From the NCBI RefSeq assembly GCF_003259365.1, contig NZ_QLLY01000001.1, positions 742,888-806,887 on the forward strand: 64,000 bases of DNA, written 5' to 3'. Below, one piece after another: positions 33,227-40,836 of the stretch (its first letter is position 1; the number at the start of each line of letters is the position of its first letter). The stretch comes from Streptomyces sp. PsTaAH-137. GTDB lineage: Bacteria; Actinomycetota; Actinomycetes; Streptomycetales; Streptomycetaceae. A model generated the notes under the pieces. It was not told the origin of the DNA, ran no database searches, and worked only from the letters and a program-made list of their open reading frames with translations. The position numbers and the translations under genes are program-made.

Positions 33227-33894
33227 CCACCCGGCTGTGTGCCACCCCGGACGAGGCGGTCGCCGGGATCGAGGACGGCTCCACCGTGCTCGTCGGCGGC
33301 TTCGGCATGGCCGGTATGCCGGTCGAGCTGATCGACGCGCTCATCCGCCAGGGAGCCACCGACCTCACCGTCGTCTCCAACAACGCCGGCAACGGCGACA
33401 CCGGACTCGCCGCGCTCCTCGCCAAGAGGCGGGTCCGCAAGGTGATCTGCTCCTTCCCGCGCCAGGCCGACTCCTGGGTCTTCGACGACCTCTACCGCAC
33501 CGGCAGGATCGAACTGGAGGTCGTGCCGCAGGGCAACCTCGCCGAACGCATGCGCGCGGCCGGAGCCGGGATCGGCGCCTTCTACTGCCCGACGGGCGCC
33601 GGGACCCTGCTCGCCGAGGGCAAGGAGACCCGCGAGATCGACGGCCGTACGTACGTCCTCGAATACCCGATCAAGGGCGACGTCGCGCTGATCGGCGCCC
33701 ATCGCGCCGACCGCATGGGCAACCTCGTCTACCGCAAGACCGCCCGCAACTTCGGCCCGGTCATGGCCACCGCGGCGACCACCGTGATCGCGCAGGTCCA
33801 CGAGGTCGTGGAGACCGGCGCACTCGACCCGGAGACCGTCGTGACCCCGAGCATCTACGTGGACCGCATCGTGCAGGAGGCAGGCCCCCGATGA
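33223..33894 (+). CDS. pcaI: 3-oxoacid (beta-ketoadipate:succinyl) CoA-transferase subunit A
   Basis: A 223-residue alpha subunit of a two-subunit CoA-transferase. GSTVLVGGFGMAGMPVELIDALI is the family's first motif; GAGIGAFYCPTGAGTLLAEGKE and YPIKGDVALIGAHRADRMGNLVY are also typical. Its ATG overlaps the thiolase stop as ATGA. Together with subunit B it moves CoA from succinyl-CoA to beta-ketoadipate. Confidence 0.88.
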   Translation: MTTRLCATPDEAVAGIEDGSTVLVGGFGMAGMPVELIDALIRQGATDLTVVSNNAGNGDTGLAALLAKRRVRKVICSFPRQADSWVFDDLYRTGRIELEVVPQGNLAERMRAAGAGIGAFYCPTGAGTLLAEGKETREIDGRTYVLEYPIKGDVALIGAHRADRMGNLVYRKTARNFGPVMATAATTVIAQVHEVVETGALDPETVVTPSIYVDRIVQEAGPR

Positions 33895-34577
33895 CCCCGA
33901 ACGACCGAGCGACGACCCCCGTGACGGACCGGCAGCAGCCGTTGGGCAAGCACGACATCGCCGCGCTCATCGCCCAGGACATCCCCGGCGGCGCCTTCGT
34001 CAACCTGGGCATCGGCCAGCCGACCCTCGTCGCCGACCATCTGCCCGCCGACTCCGGTGTGGTCCTCCACACCGAGAACGGCATGCTCAACATGGGCCCC
34101 GCCGCACGCGACGGCGAGGTGGACCCCGACCTGACCAACGCGGGCAAGGTCCCCGTCACGGAACTGCCCGGAGCCGCCTACTTCCACCACGCCGACTCCT
34201 TCGCCATGATGCGCGGCGGCCACCTGGACATCTGCGTCCTCGGCGCGTTCCAGGTCTCGGCTGCGGGTGACCTGGCCAACTGGCACACGGGCGCGCCCGA
34301 CGCGATCCCCGCCGTCGGCGGCGCCATGGACCTGGCGATCGGCGCCAAGAAGGTTTTCGTGATGATGACCCTCTTCACCAAGGACGGCACCCCCAAGCTC
34401 GTGCCGGACTGCACCTATCCGCTCACCGGGCTCGGCTGCGTCGACCGCGTCTACACCGATCTCGCCGTGTTCGACATCGGCGCGCACGGTGTCCGGGTGA
34501 CGCGCACCTTCGGCATCACACCCGACGAACTCGCCGCGCGGCTGGAGGTGCCGCTGACCTTTGCGGAGGGGCTCTAG
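33891..34577 (+). CDS. pcaJ: 3-oxoacid (beta-ketoadipate:succinyl) CoA-transferase subunit B
   Basis: A 228-residue beta subunit. The catalytic glutamate is in the motif LHTENGMLNMGP, and GGHLDICVLGAFQVS plus VPDCTYPLTGLGCVDRVYTDLAVF are family signatures. The ATG overlaps the subunit A stop by four bases. It ends nine bases before the convergent histidine kinase gene. The cluster lacks the upstream protocatechuate genes (pcaHGBDC), so those must lie elsewhere. Confidence 0.88.
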   Translation: MTPNDRATTPVTDRQQPLGKHDIAALIAQDIPGGAFVNLGIGQPTLVADHLPADSGVVLHTENGMLNMGPAARDGEVDPDLTNAGKVPVTELPGAAYFHHADSFAMMRGGHLDICVLGAFQVSAAGDLANWHTGAPDAIPAVGGAMDLAIGAKKVFVMMTLFTKDGTPKLVPDCTYPLTGLGCVDRVYTDLAVFDIGAHGVRVTRTFGITPDELAARLEVPLTFAEGL

Positions 34578-34586
34578 CGGGAGGTG

Positions 34587-36050
34587 TCAGGCCGGTCCGG
34601 GCCCGCCGCGCAGCGGCAGCGTCACCGTGAAGCGCGTCGCGCCCGGCTCGCTGTCGAGGGTGATCGAGCCGTCGTGGGCGTCGACCAGCGAACGGGCGAC
34701 CGACAGACCCAGGCCGCTGCCGCCGCGGTCCCGGGTGCGGGCCTTGTCGACACGGTAGAAGCGGTCGAAGATCTTCGGCCGGTCGACCGCGGGGATGCCG
34801 GGCCCGGCGTCCTCGACCCGTACTACGGCCGCGTCCTGACCCCGTGTCACCTCCACCAAGACGGGCGTCCCGGCCGGTGTGTGCACGGCCGCGTTCGTGA
34901 GCAGGTTGTCCAGGACCTGCCGGACACGGTGCGGATCCATGCGCAGGACCAGCGGACCCGGCCGCGACACCAGCGTCAGGGACCGGTCCGGGTGCCCCGC
35001 CCGGAAGGCCGCGACCGCGTCCTCGACCACCGGCCCGAGATCCGCGTCCTGCGGGCTGAGCGGCGCGTCCACCTCGGGCGCGTCCAGCCGGGCGAGCAGC
35101 AGCAGATCGTCCAGGAGCACCCCCATCCGGGCCGCCTCGGCGCGCAGCCGCGCCAGGTGCCTTTCGCGTTCCCCGGGCGCGTTGGCGGCGGCGTACTGGA
35201 AGAGGTCCGCGTAGCCCCGGACCGACATCAGCGGGGTGCGCAACTCGTGCGAGGCGTCGGCGACGAAGCGGCGCAGGCGCCGCTCCGCCTCCGCGCGGAC
35301 CGCGAGGGAGTCGTCGATGTGCTCCAGCATGGTGTTGAAGGCCGTGCGCAACTCCTCGACCTCCGGGCCGCCGCCCCGCTCGTCGGCGCGGATCGGCAGC
35401 CGGGCCGCCGACTCGCTCAGGTCGTGCGAGGCGATGCCGTGCGCGGTGTGCGCCATGTCGCTGAGCGGGTTCAGCCCCCGGCGCAGCATCCGCCGGCCGC
35501 ACTCCACGAGCACCGCGAGCGCGAGGCCGAAGGCGACGACCTGGAAGCCGATCAGCCGCCCCATCGTGTCGTCGACGTCGTCCGTCGGCGCGGCGCTCAC
35601 CAGGACCACACCCGGCTTCACCGCACACGCCCGCAGCCGGTACTTGCCCTTGTCCGCGAGCCGTACCGTGCGCAGCACCTCGGTGCCCGCGGACAACTGC
35701 CTCTCGGCCAGCGACGCGAAGGGGGCGATGTCCCGGGGCAGATCACCGGACTCCTCCGGCGACCGCAGCTCCGGGCTGCCGCCCGAGACGTCGTAGACCG
35801 CGTAGTACCAGCGGTAGTACTTCTTGCCCTGGAGCGTGCCCGTCTCGGCAATGCTCTTCGACTGGGCGACCTGGGCCAGTCCGAGCTGGTCGTCGAGCTG
35901 GTGCGTCAGATAGTCCCGCATGTACGTGGTCAGCGCCGCGCCGACCACGGCGAACACCACCAGGGACAGCGCGCCGAGACCCAGCGCGAGGCGGGTGCCG
36001 AGGCGCAGCCGCCGGAACGCCCGGCGCAGCCGTCCGAGCACGCGCCTCAC
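34587..36050 (-). CDS. Two-component sensor histidine kinase
   Basis: A 487-residue membrane kinase. There are two membrane segments (about 20-42, LALGLGALSLVVFAVVGAAL, and about 165-190), an extracytoplasmic sensor domain between them and a HAMP linker. HisKA has the phospho-histidine in DASHELRTPL, and HATPase_c has VLDNLLTNAAVHT and the GSGLGLS box. The GTG start at 36050 overlaps the response-regulator stop as GTGA. It may respond to envelope redox or metal conditions, given the divergent flavoprotein operon. Confidence 0.93.
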   Translation of the reverse strand: MRRVLGRLRRAFRRLRLGTRLALGLGALSLVVFAVVGAALTTYMRDYLTHQLDDQLGLAQVAQSKSIAETGTLQGKKYYRWYYAVYDVSGGSPELRSPEESGDLPRDIAPFASLAERQLSAGTEVLRTVRLADKGKYRLRACAVKPGVVLVSAAPTDDVDDTMGRLIGFQVVAFGLALAVLVECGRRMLRRGLNPLSDMAHTAHGIASHDLSESAARLPIRADERGGGPEVEELRTAFNTMLEHIDDSLAVRAEAERRLRRFVADASHELRTPLMSVRGYADLFQYAAANAPGERERHLARLRAEAARMGVLLDDLLLLARLDAPEVDAPLSPQDADLGPVVEDAVAAFRAGHPDRSLTLVSRPGPLVLRMDPHRVRQVLDNLLTNAAVHTPAGTPVLVEVTRGQDAAVVRVEDAGPGIPAVDRPKIFDRFYRVDKARTRDRGGSGLGLSVARSLVDAHDGSITLDSEPGATRFTVTLPLRGGPGPA

Positions 36051-36763
36051 TCCGGTGCCTGCCGGATGACATAACCGAAACCCCGCACCGTCTGGATCAG
36101 CGGCACGCCCGTGCCACCCGTGTCGACCAGCTTGCGGCGCAGACGGCTGACGACCAGCTCCACGACGTTCGAGCGGCCCCCGAAGCCGTACTCCCACACG
36201 TGGTCGAGGATCTGCGCCTTCGTCATGACGGTCGGCGACTTGCGCATCAGGAAGCGCAGCACCTCGTACTCGGTGGGTGTGAGGGTGAGCGTGTGCGTGC
36301 CGTGGCGGACCTCGTGCGTGTCCTCGTCCATCGACAGCTCGCCGACCCGGAGCACGGAGCGCTGGAAGTTCGGCCCCGCGCTGCGCCGGAGCACGGTGCG
36401 CAGCCGCGCCATCAGCTCCTCCACCGCGAACGGCTTGACCAGATAGTCGTCGCCGCCCCGGGTCAGCCCCGCCACCCGGTCGGCGACACCGTCCCGGGCG
36501 GTCAGGAAGACCACCGGCACCATCGTGCCCGAGCGGCGCAGCCGCTCCATGACGCCGAAGCCGTCGATGCCCGGCAGCATCAGGTCGAGCACCACGATGT
36601 CCGGGGCGAACTCACCGGCCAGCCGGAGCGCGTCCTCACCCGTGTTCGCGGTGACGGCGTCCCAGCCCTCGTAACGGGCGACGGTCGCGACGAGGTCGGC
36701 TATCGGCGGGTCGTCGTCGACGACCAGGAGGCGCACTTTTTCCACCCGGCCATAGTGCGTCAC
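36047..36763 (-). CDS. OmpR-family response regulator
   Basis: A 238-residue regulator with a receiver domain (acidic pocket DDD near residue 16, phospho-acceptor Asp in VVLDLMLPGIDG, lysine in YLVKPF) and a winged-helix output domain (LTLTPTEYEVLRFLM, SNVVELVVSRLRRKL). It pairs with the kinase encoded next. The GTG at 36763 is the longest start; GTG at 36736 with GGAAAAA upstream gives the usual VRLLVVDDD beginning and is a good alternative. It is divergent from the ferric-reductase-like operon. Confidence 0.93.
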   Translation of the reverse strand: MTHYGRVEKVRLLVVDDDPPIADLVATVARYEGWDAVTANTGEDALRLAGEFAPDIVVLDLMLPGIDGFGVMERLRRSGTMVPVVFLTARDGVADRVAGLTRGGDDYLVKPFAVEELMARLRTVLRRSAGPNFQRSVLRVGELSMDEDTHEVRHGTHTLTLTPTEYEVLRFLMRKSPTVMTKAQILDHVWEYGFGGRSNVVELVVSRLRRKLVDTGGTGVPLIQTVRGFGYVIRQAPE

Positions 36764-36898
36764 CGCGCAGGCCGAACCCTGTGCTCCGGCTCACACAGCA
36801 GGCACATTGATAAGGACTTGTCAGCAGTCCGACAGGTTGTCGACAGCTTCCGCCGGTGAACCTGGAGTCCCGACACCGGATCAAGGAGCTGCCGTCCC

Positions 36899-38236
36899 GT
36901 GACGATCGTCCCCACAGCCCCTGCGCCCTCCACGGCGATACGCCCCAGGGCGGTGGCGCGTACGGGTCTGTACGCGGTGCTCGCCGCGAACGCGGCCGTG
37001 GTCGCCTGGTTCTTCGTCCAGGCCGGCTTCGCCTCCAACGCCCTGATCGTCCTCGGCCGGCTCGCCGGTCTGTACGCCGCGCTCGTCATGGCGTTCCAAC
37101 TGGTCCTCGTCGCCCGCCTGCCCTGGCTCGACCGCCGCATCGGCATGGACCGGCTCACCGGTTGGCACCGCTGGACCGGCTTCGCCCTCCTGTGGACGCT
37201 GCTCGCGCACGTCGTGTTCATTGGCTTCGGCTACGCCGACGGCGCGGGCGTCGGCCCGATCGGTGAAATCGTCGACCTCGCGGAGACGACACAGGGCGTC
37301 CTGCGCGCGATCGTCGCGTTCTGCCTCATCCTCGTCATCGGCGCGGTCTCCGCCCGCTCCGCCCGCCGCCGTCTCGCCTACGAGACCTGGCACTTCATCC
37401 ACCTGTACGCCTATGTCGCCGTGGTGCTCGCCTTCACCCACCAGGTCGCGGTCGGTACGACGTTCACCTCGTCGTCCGTCGCGACGGCGTACTGGTACGG
37501 AGTGTGGGGCGCGGCCCTGGGCGCCGTCCTCGTCGGCCGTGTCGTCCTGCCGCTGTGGCGCAACCAGCGGCACCGGTTCCGGGTGTCGGCGGTCGTCGCC
37601 GAGTCCGACAGCGTGGTCTCAGTCCACATCACCGGCCGCGACCTCGACAAGCTGCCCGCGCGGGCGGGCCAGTTCTTCCTGTGGCGCTTCCTCACCAAGG
37701 ACCGCTGGTGGCAGGCGAACCCCTTCTCCCTGTCCGCCGCCCCCGACGGCCGAAGCCTGCGCCTGACCGCCAAGGCGGCCGGCGAGGGCAGCGCGGCCCT
37801 GCGCCATCTCAAGGTCGGCACGCGGGTCTTCGCCGAGGGCCCCTACGGTGCCTTCACCACCCTGCACCGCACGCGCGCCGACGCGGTCCTCATCGCGGGC
37901 GGCGTCGGCGTCACCCCGATCCGCGCGCTCCTGGAGGACCTCGACGGCCACGCGGTCGTCATCCACCGGGTCGGCTCGGAGCGCGACGCCGTCCTCCACG
38001 ACGAACTGCGCGACCTCGCCCACGCCAAGGGCTCCGACGTGCACCTGGTGACCGGCCCGCCCGTGCCCGACCGCCTGGCACCGCACGCGCTGGCCGCGCT
38101 GGTGCCGGACATCGCCGAGCGGGACGTGTTCCTGTGCGGGCCGCCGCCGATGATGACCGCGGTGCTCCGCACCCTCGACGACCTCGGCGTCCCCAAGCAG
38201 CAGATCCACTTCGAGCGCTTCAGCCTGGCCGGCTGA
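36899..38236 (+). CDS. Ferric reductase-like transmembrane flavoprotein (FRE/NOX type)
   Basis: A 445-residue electron-transfer protein. The first half has six hydrophobic segments with heme-ligating histidines expected in GWHRWTGF, LLAHVVFIGFG, TWHFIHLYAYVAV and FTHQ, as in ferric reductase domains. The second half is a ferredoxin-NADP reductase-like module with an FAD region (NPFSLSAAPDGRSLRLTAKA), VLIAGGVGVTPIRALLED for NAD(P)H and the CGPPPMM end. It would carry electrons from cytoplasmic NAD(P)H across the membrane. The next genes encode an FMN-carrying protein and the enzyme that attaches FMN. Confidence 0.92.
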   Translation: MTIVPTAPAPSTAIRPRAVARTGLYAVLAANAAVVAWFFVQAGFASNALIVLGRLAGLYAALVMAFQLVLVARLPWLDRRIGMDRLTGWHRWTGFALLWTLLAHVVFIGFGYADGAGVGPIGEIVDLAETTQGVLRAIVAFCLILVIGAVSARSARRRLAYETWHFIHLYAYVAVVLAFTHQVAVGTTFTSSSVATAYWYGVWGAALGAVLVGRVVLPLWRNQRHRFRVSAVVAESDSVVSVHITGRDLDKLPARAGQFFLWRFLTKDRWWQANPFSLSAAPDGRSLRLTAKAAGEGSAALRHLKVGTRVFAEGPYGAFTTLHRTRADAVLIAGGVGVTPIRALLEDLDGHAVVIHRVGSERDAVLHDELRDLAHAKGSDVHLVTGPPVPDRLAPHALAALVPDIAERDVFLCGPPPMMTAVLRTLDDLGVPKQQIHFERFSLAG

Positions 38237-38254
38237 GGCAGACGAGGACACCAC

Positions 38255-38656
38255 GTGAAGCGAGTCATACCCGTCGTGGCCTTCAGCCTCGTGGGCCTGA
38301 TCTCCGTCTGGCGCTACGAGCCGTCCGTCGGCACCACGCAGTCCACCGCCGCACCGACACCGACCACGTCCGGTGCCACCGAGGGTTCGGCCTCCACCGA
38401 GGTGGTCAAGGGCACGACCGTCACCACGGAGAAGGGCCCGGTGCAGGTCCAGGTGACCTTCGAGGGCGACGAGATCACGGCCGTGAAGCTGCTCCAGCAG
38501 CCGAACCACCCGCAGACCACGGCGGCGGTGCCGAAACTGGTCGCGGCGACCCTCCAGGCGCAGAGCGCGGACGTCGACACGGTCACCGGCGCGACGATCA
38601 CCAGCGACGCCTACAAGGAGTCCCTCCAGGCGGCCATCGACGCGAAGGGCGCCTGA
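38255..38656 (+). CDS. FMN-binding domain protein, covalent flavin carrier
   Basis: A 133-residue exported or anchored protein. The N-terminal hydrophobic segment (VIPVVAFSLVGLISVW) is followed by a Thr/Ser/Ala-rich linker, then an FMN_bind domain. The flavinylation motif Dxx(S/T)GA(S/T)xT is seen as DTVTGATIT, with Thr114 the likely acceptor of FMN through a phosphoester bond. ApbE encoded next is the transferase for this. The protein probably shuttles electrons from the membrane reductase to an extracytosolic acceptor. Confidence 0.9.
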   Translation: MKRVIPVVAFSLVGLISVWRYEPSVGTTQSTAAPTPTTSGATEGSASTEVVKGTTVTTEKGPVQVQVTFEGDEITAVKLLQQPNHPQTTAAVPKLVAATLQAQSADVDTVTGATITSDAYKESLQAAIDAKGA

Positions 38657-38658
38657 CG

Positions 38659-39378
38659 ATGCGCCGGGTCGAGCACGTCATGGGGTTCCCCGTCTCGCTG
38701 CGCGTCGACGACGAGGACGTACCGGAGCGGGCGGGCGACGCGGTCTTCGCCTGGCTGCGCGAGGTCGACGAACGCTTCAGCCCCTTCAAACCCGACAGCG
38801 AGGTGTCGCGCCACGGCCGCGGCGAGCTGCTGCTGCACGAACTGAGCGCCGACCTCGTGGAGGTGCTCGACCTGTGCGAGCACTACCGCCTGGCCACCGA
38901 CGGCGCGTTCGACGTACGGCTGCCAGGGCGCGCGTTCGACCCGTGCGCAGTGGTCAAGGGCTGGTCGATGCAGCGGGCCGCCGACCTGTTGAGGGCGGCC
39001 GGCGCGCGACGGTTCTGCCTCAACGCCGGCGGTGACGTGGTCGCCTCCGGCGGGCCCTGGCGGGTCGGGGTACGTCACCCGCGACAGGCCGACAAGCTGT
39101 GCGCCACGCTGGAGTTGACCGACGGGACGGTCGCGACCTCCGGCCGGTACGAGCGCGGCGACCACATCGTCGACGGCCGCACGGGCCGCCCGGCGACGGA
39201 CCTTCTCAGCCTCACCGTCATGGCCCCCACCCTCACCGAGGCGGACGCGGTCGCGACCGCCGCCTTCGCGATGGGCACCGAGGGCATCGAGTGGGCCGCG
39301 TCGTTGGAGGGGTGCGAGGTGTTCGCGGTGGACGCGGGGGAGAGGGTCCTGCGCACGGCCGGACTGGCCCTGTGCTGA
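38659..39378 (+). CDS. apbE: FAD:protein FMN transferase (ApbE)
   Basis: A 239-residue ApbE-family enzyme that transfers FMN from FAD to a threonine or serine of FMN-binding domains. Visible are FSPFKPDSEVSR near the start, the VVKGWSMQRAADLL substrate region, FCLNAGGDVVASG and HIVDGRTGRPATDLLSLTVMAP, with the metal-binding residues expected there. It is shorter than secreted ApbE (about 340) and has no signal peptide, as in other compact actinobacterial forms. It starts two bases after the FMN-binding protein stop. Confidence 0.92.
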   Translation: MRRVEHVMGFPVSLRVDDEDVPERAGDAVFAWLREVDERFSPFKPDSEVSRHGRGELLLHELSADLVEVLDLCEHYRLATDGAFDVRLPGRAFDPCAVVKGWSMQRAADLLRAAGARRFCLNAGGDVVASGGPWRVGVRHPRQADKLCATLELTDGTVATSGRYERGDHIVDGRTGRPATDLLSLTVMAPTLTEADAVATAAFAMGTEGIEWAASLEGCEVFAVDAGERVLRTAGLALC

Positions 39379-39414
39379 GGGCAGGGTGACGACCAGAGCG
39401 GTCCCCCGCAGGGG

Positions 39415-39780
39415 CTACCGGGGCACGAGCACGAACTGGCTCTCGCGTTCCTGGTCCCCGGACGCCGTCCCTGCGTCCTCGACACCGAAGTCCTCGGTAA
39501 GCGCCGCGCGGAGCGTGGACACGTCGTGGGGCGCGCCCTGCGCGGTCACCGACACCGGGCCGCCGATCGTCGCATGGGGCGACGAGGCGGGCGCGTCGCC
39601 GCCGATGTCGAGCTCCGCCGTCCACACCGTGGGGTGCTCCTCGCCGGACGGGGCGTTCGCGGTGCCCGACCGGTCGGGGAACCGGGACGTCAGTCGGGTG
39701 AGGACGGAACGGGCGTCCTCCGGAGTGCAGTCGGTCAGGGTCACGGTGACGGAAGCGCCGTCGGCCGTCGGGCTGGTCAT
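39415..39780 (-). CDS. Conserved hypothetical protein (121 aa)
   Basis: An acidic, Thr/Ser-rich soluble protein that I do not recognise. It has two similar-looking halves (SVTVTLTDCTPEDARSVLTRL and SVTAQGAPHDVSTLRAALTEDF), which could be a small alpha-beta repeat. A good ribosome site AAGGAGA precedes the ATG. It lies 23 bases after the F420-type enzyme gene and is probably co-transcribed with it. Confidence 0.75.
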   Translation of the reverse strand: MTSPTADGASVTVTLTDCTPEDARSVLTRLTSRFPDRSGTANAPSGEEHPTVWTAELDIGGDAPASSPHATIGGPVSVTAQGAPHDVSTLRAALTEDFGVEDAGTASGDQERESQFVLVPR

Positions 39781-39803
39781 GTTGATCTCCTTGTCTGGCG
39801 GGG

Positions 39804-40772
39804 TCAGAGGGCGGTGCGCAGGGCGGGCAGCAGTTCCTTCTGCGCCCAGGTGAGGAAGGCGTCCTGGTGGTCGCCGCCGATCTGCACCAGCGCGATCTCC
39901 GTGAAGCCCGCCTCGGCGTACGGACGTACGGCCTCGACGAACTCGTCCACGTCGCTGCCGCACGGCACGGACTCGGCGACGTCCTCGGGGGAGACCAGCT
40001 CGGTCGCCTGGGCGAACGAGGCGGGATGCGGCAGCTCGGAGTTGACCCGCCAGCCGCCGACGGACCAGCGGAACTGCTCGTGCGCGCGGGCGACGGCGGT
40101 CGCCCGGTCCGGGTCGTAACAGACGGGGAGTTGACCGACGCGCGGTTTGCCGGAGCCGCCCGCGCGGTCGAAGGCGTCGAGCAGCTCGCGCTGGGGCTCC
40201 GTGGCGATGACCAGGTCCCCGAGACGGCCCGCGAGCGCGCACGAGGCGGGTCCTGAGACCGCGACGCCGATCGGCACGCGGGTGTCGGGCAGATCCCACA
40301 GCCGGGCCCGGTCGACGTCGAAGTGGCGCCCGTGACGGGTCAGTTCCTCGCCGTCGAGCAGCGCGCGGATGATCTCGACGGCCTCGCCCAGCTTCTCCAG
40401 ACGGACCGCAGGTGACGGCCAACCGCCCCCCACCACATGCTCGTTGAGGCTCTCGCCGGATCCGAGACCGAGACGGAACCGGCCCTCGGAGAGCAGTTGC
40501 AGCGTGGCGGCCTTCTGTGCCACTACCGCCGGGTGGTACCGCGTCGTCGGGCAGGTCACGTACGTCATCAGCGGAATCCGGGACGTCGCCTGGGCGGCGG
40601 CGCCGAGGACGGCCCACGCGTAGGGGGAGTGGCCCTGCTCCTCCAGCCAGGGGAAGTAGTGGTCGGAGGTGACGGAGAAGTCGAAACCGGCGTCCTCCGC
40701 GGCCGCCACGTGCCGGACCAGCTCGCGCGGTCCGGCCTGCTCGGTCATCATCGTGTAGCCGATGTCGACCAT
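39804..40772 (-). CDS. F420-dependent LLM-class oxidoreductase
   Basis: A 322-residue luciferase-like enzyme of the F420-dependent glucose-6-phosphate dehydrogenase-like branch. It opens IGYTMMTEQAGPRELVRHVAAAEDAGFDF and has SVTSDHYFPWLEEQGHSPYAWAVLGA, the TYVTCPTTRYHPAVVAQKAATL strand-helix and LGLGSGESLNEHV, a flavin or F420 phosphate loop. GGAGGAGACG precedes the ATG. It follows the phosphoketolase gene by 64 bases on the same strand, suggesting a joint role in sugar-phosphate or reducing-power metabolism, though its substrate is unknown. Confidence 0.86.
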   Translation of the reverse strand: MVDIGYTMMTEQAGPRELVRHVAAAEDAGFDFSVTSDHYFPWLEEQGHSPYAWAVLGAAAQATSRIPLMTYVTCPTTRYHPAVVAQKAATLQLLSEGRFRLGLGSGESLNEHVVGGGWPSPAVRLEKLGEAVEIIRALLDGEELTRHGRHFDVDRARLWDLPDTRVPIGVAVSGPASCALAGRLGDLVIATEPQRELLDAFDRAGGSGKPRVGQLPVCYDPDRATAVARAHEQFRWSVGGWRVNSELPHPASFAQATELVSPEDVAESVPCGSDVDEFVEAVRPYAEAGFTEIALVQIGGDHQDAFLTWAQKELLPALRTAL

Positions 40773-40836
40773 CGTCTCCTCCAAGTCCGCGGTTTCGTGG
40801 GGAAGGTGTGGGAAGTCGTCGTCGGGGTGCGGCGGT

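Noticed and set aside
36764..36898. Clear operator between the two-component system and the flavoprotein operon
   Set aside because: The gap is somewhat AT-rich with short repeats (CTTGTCAGCAG/GACAGG), but none is symmetric enough to call.
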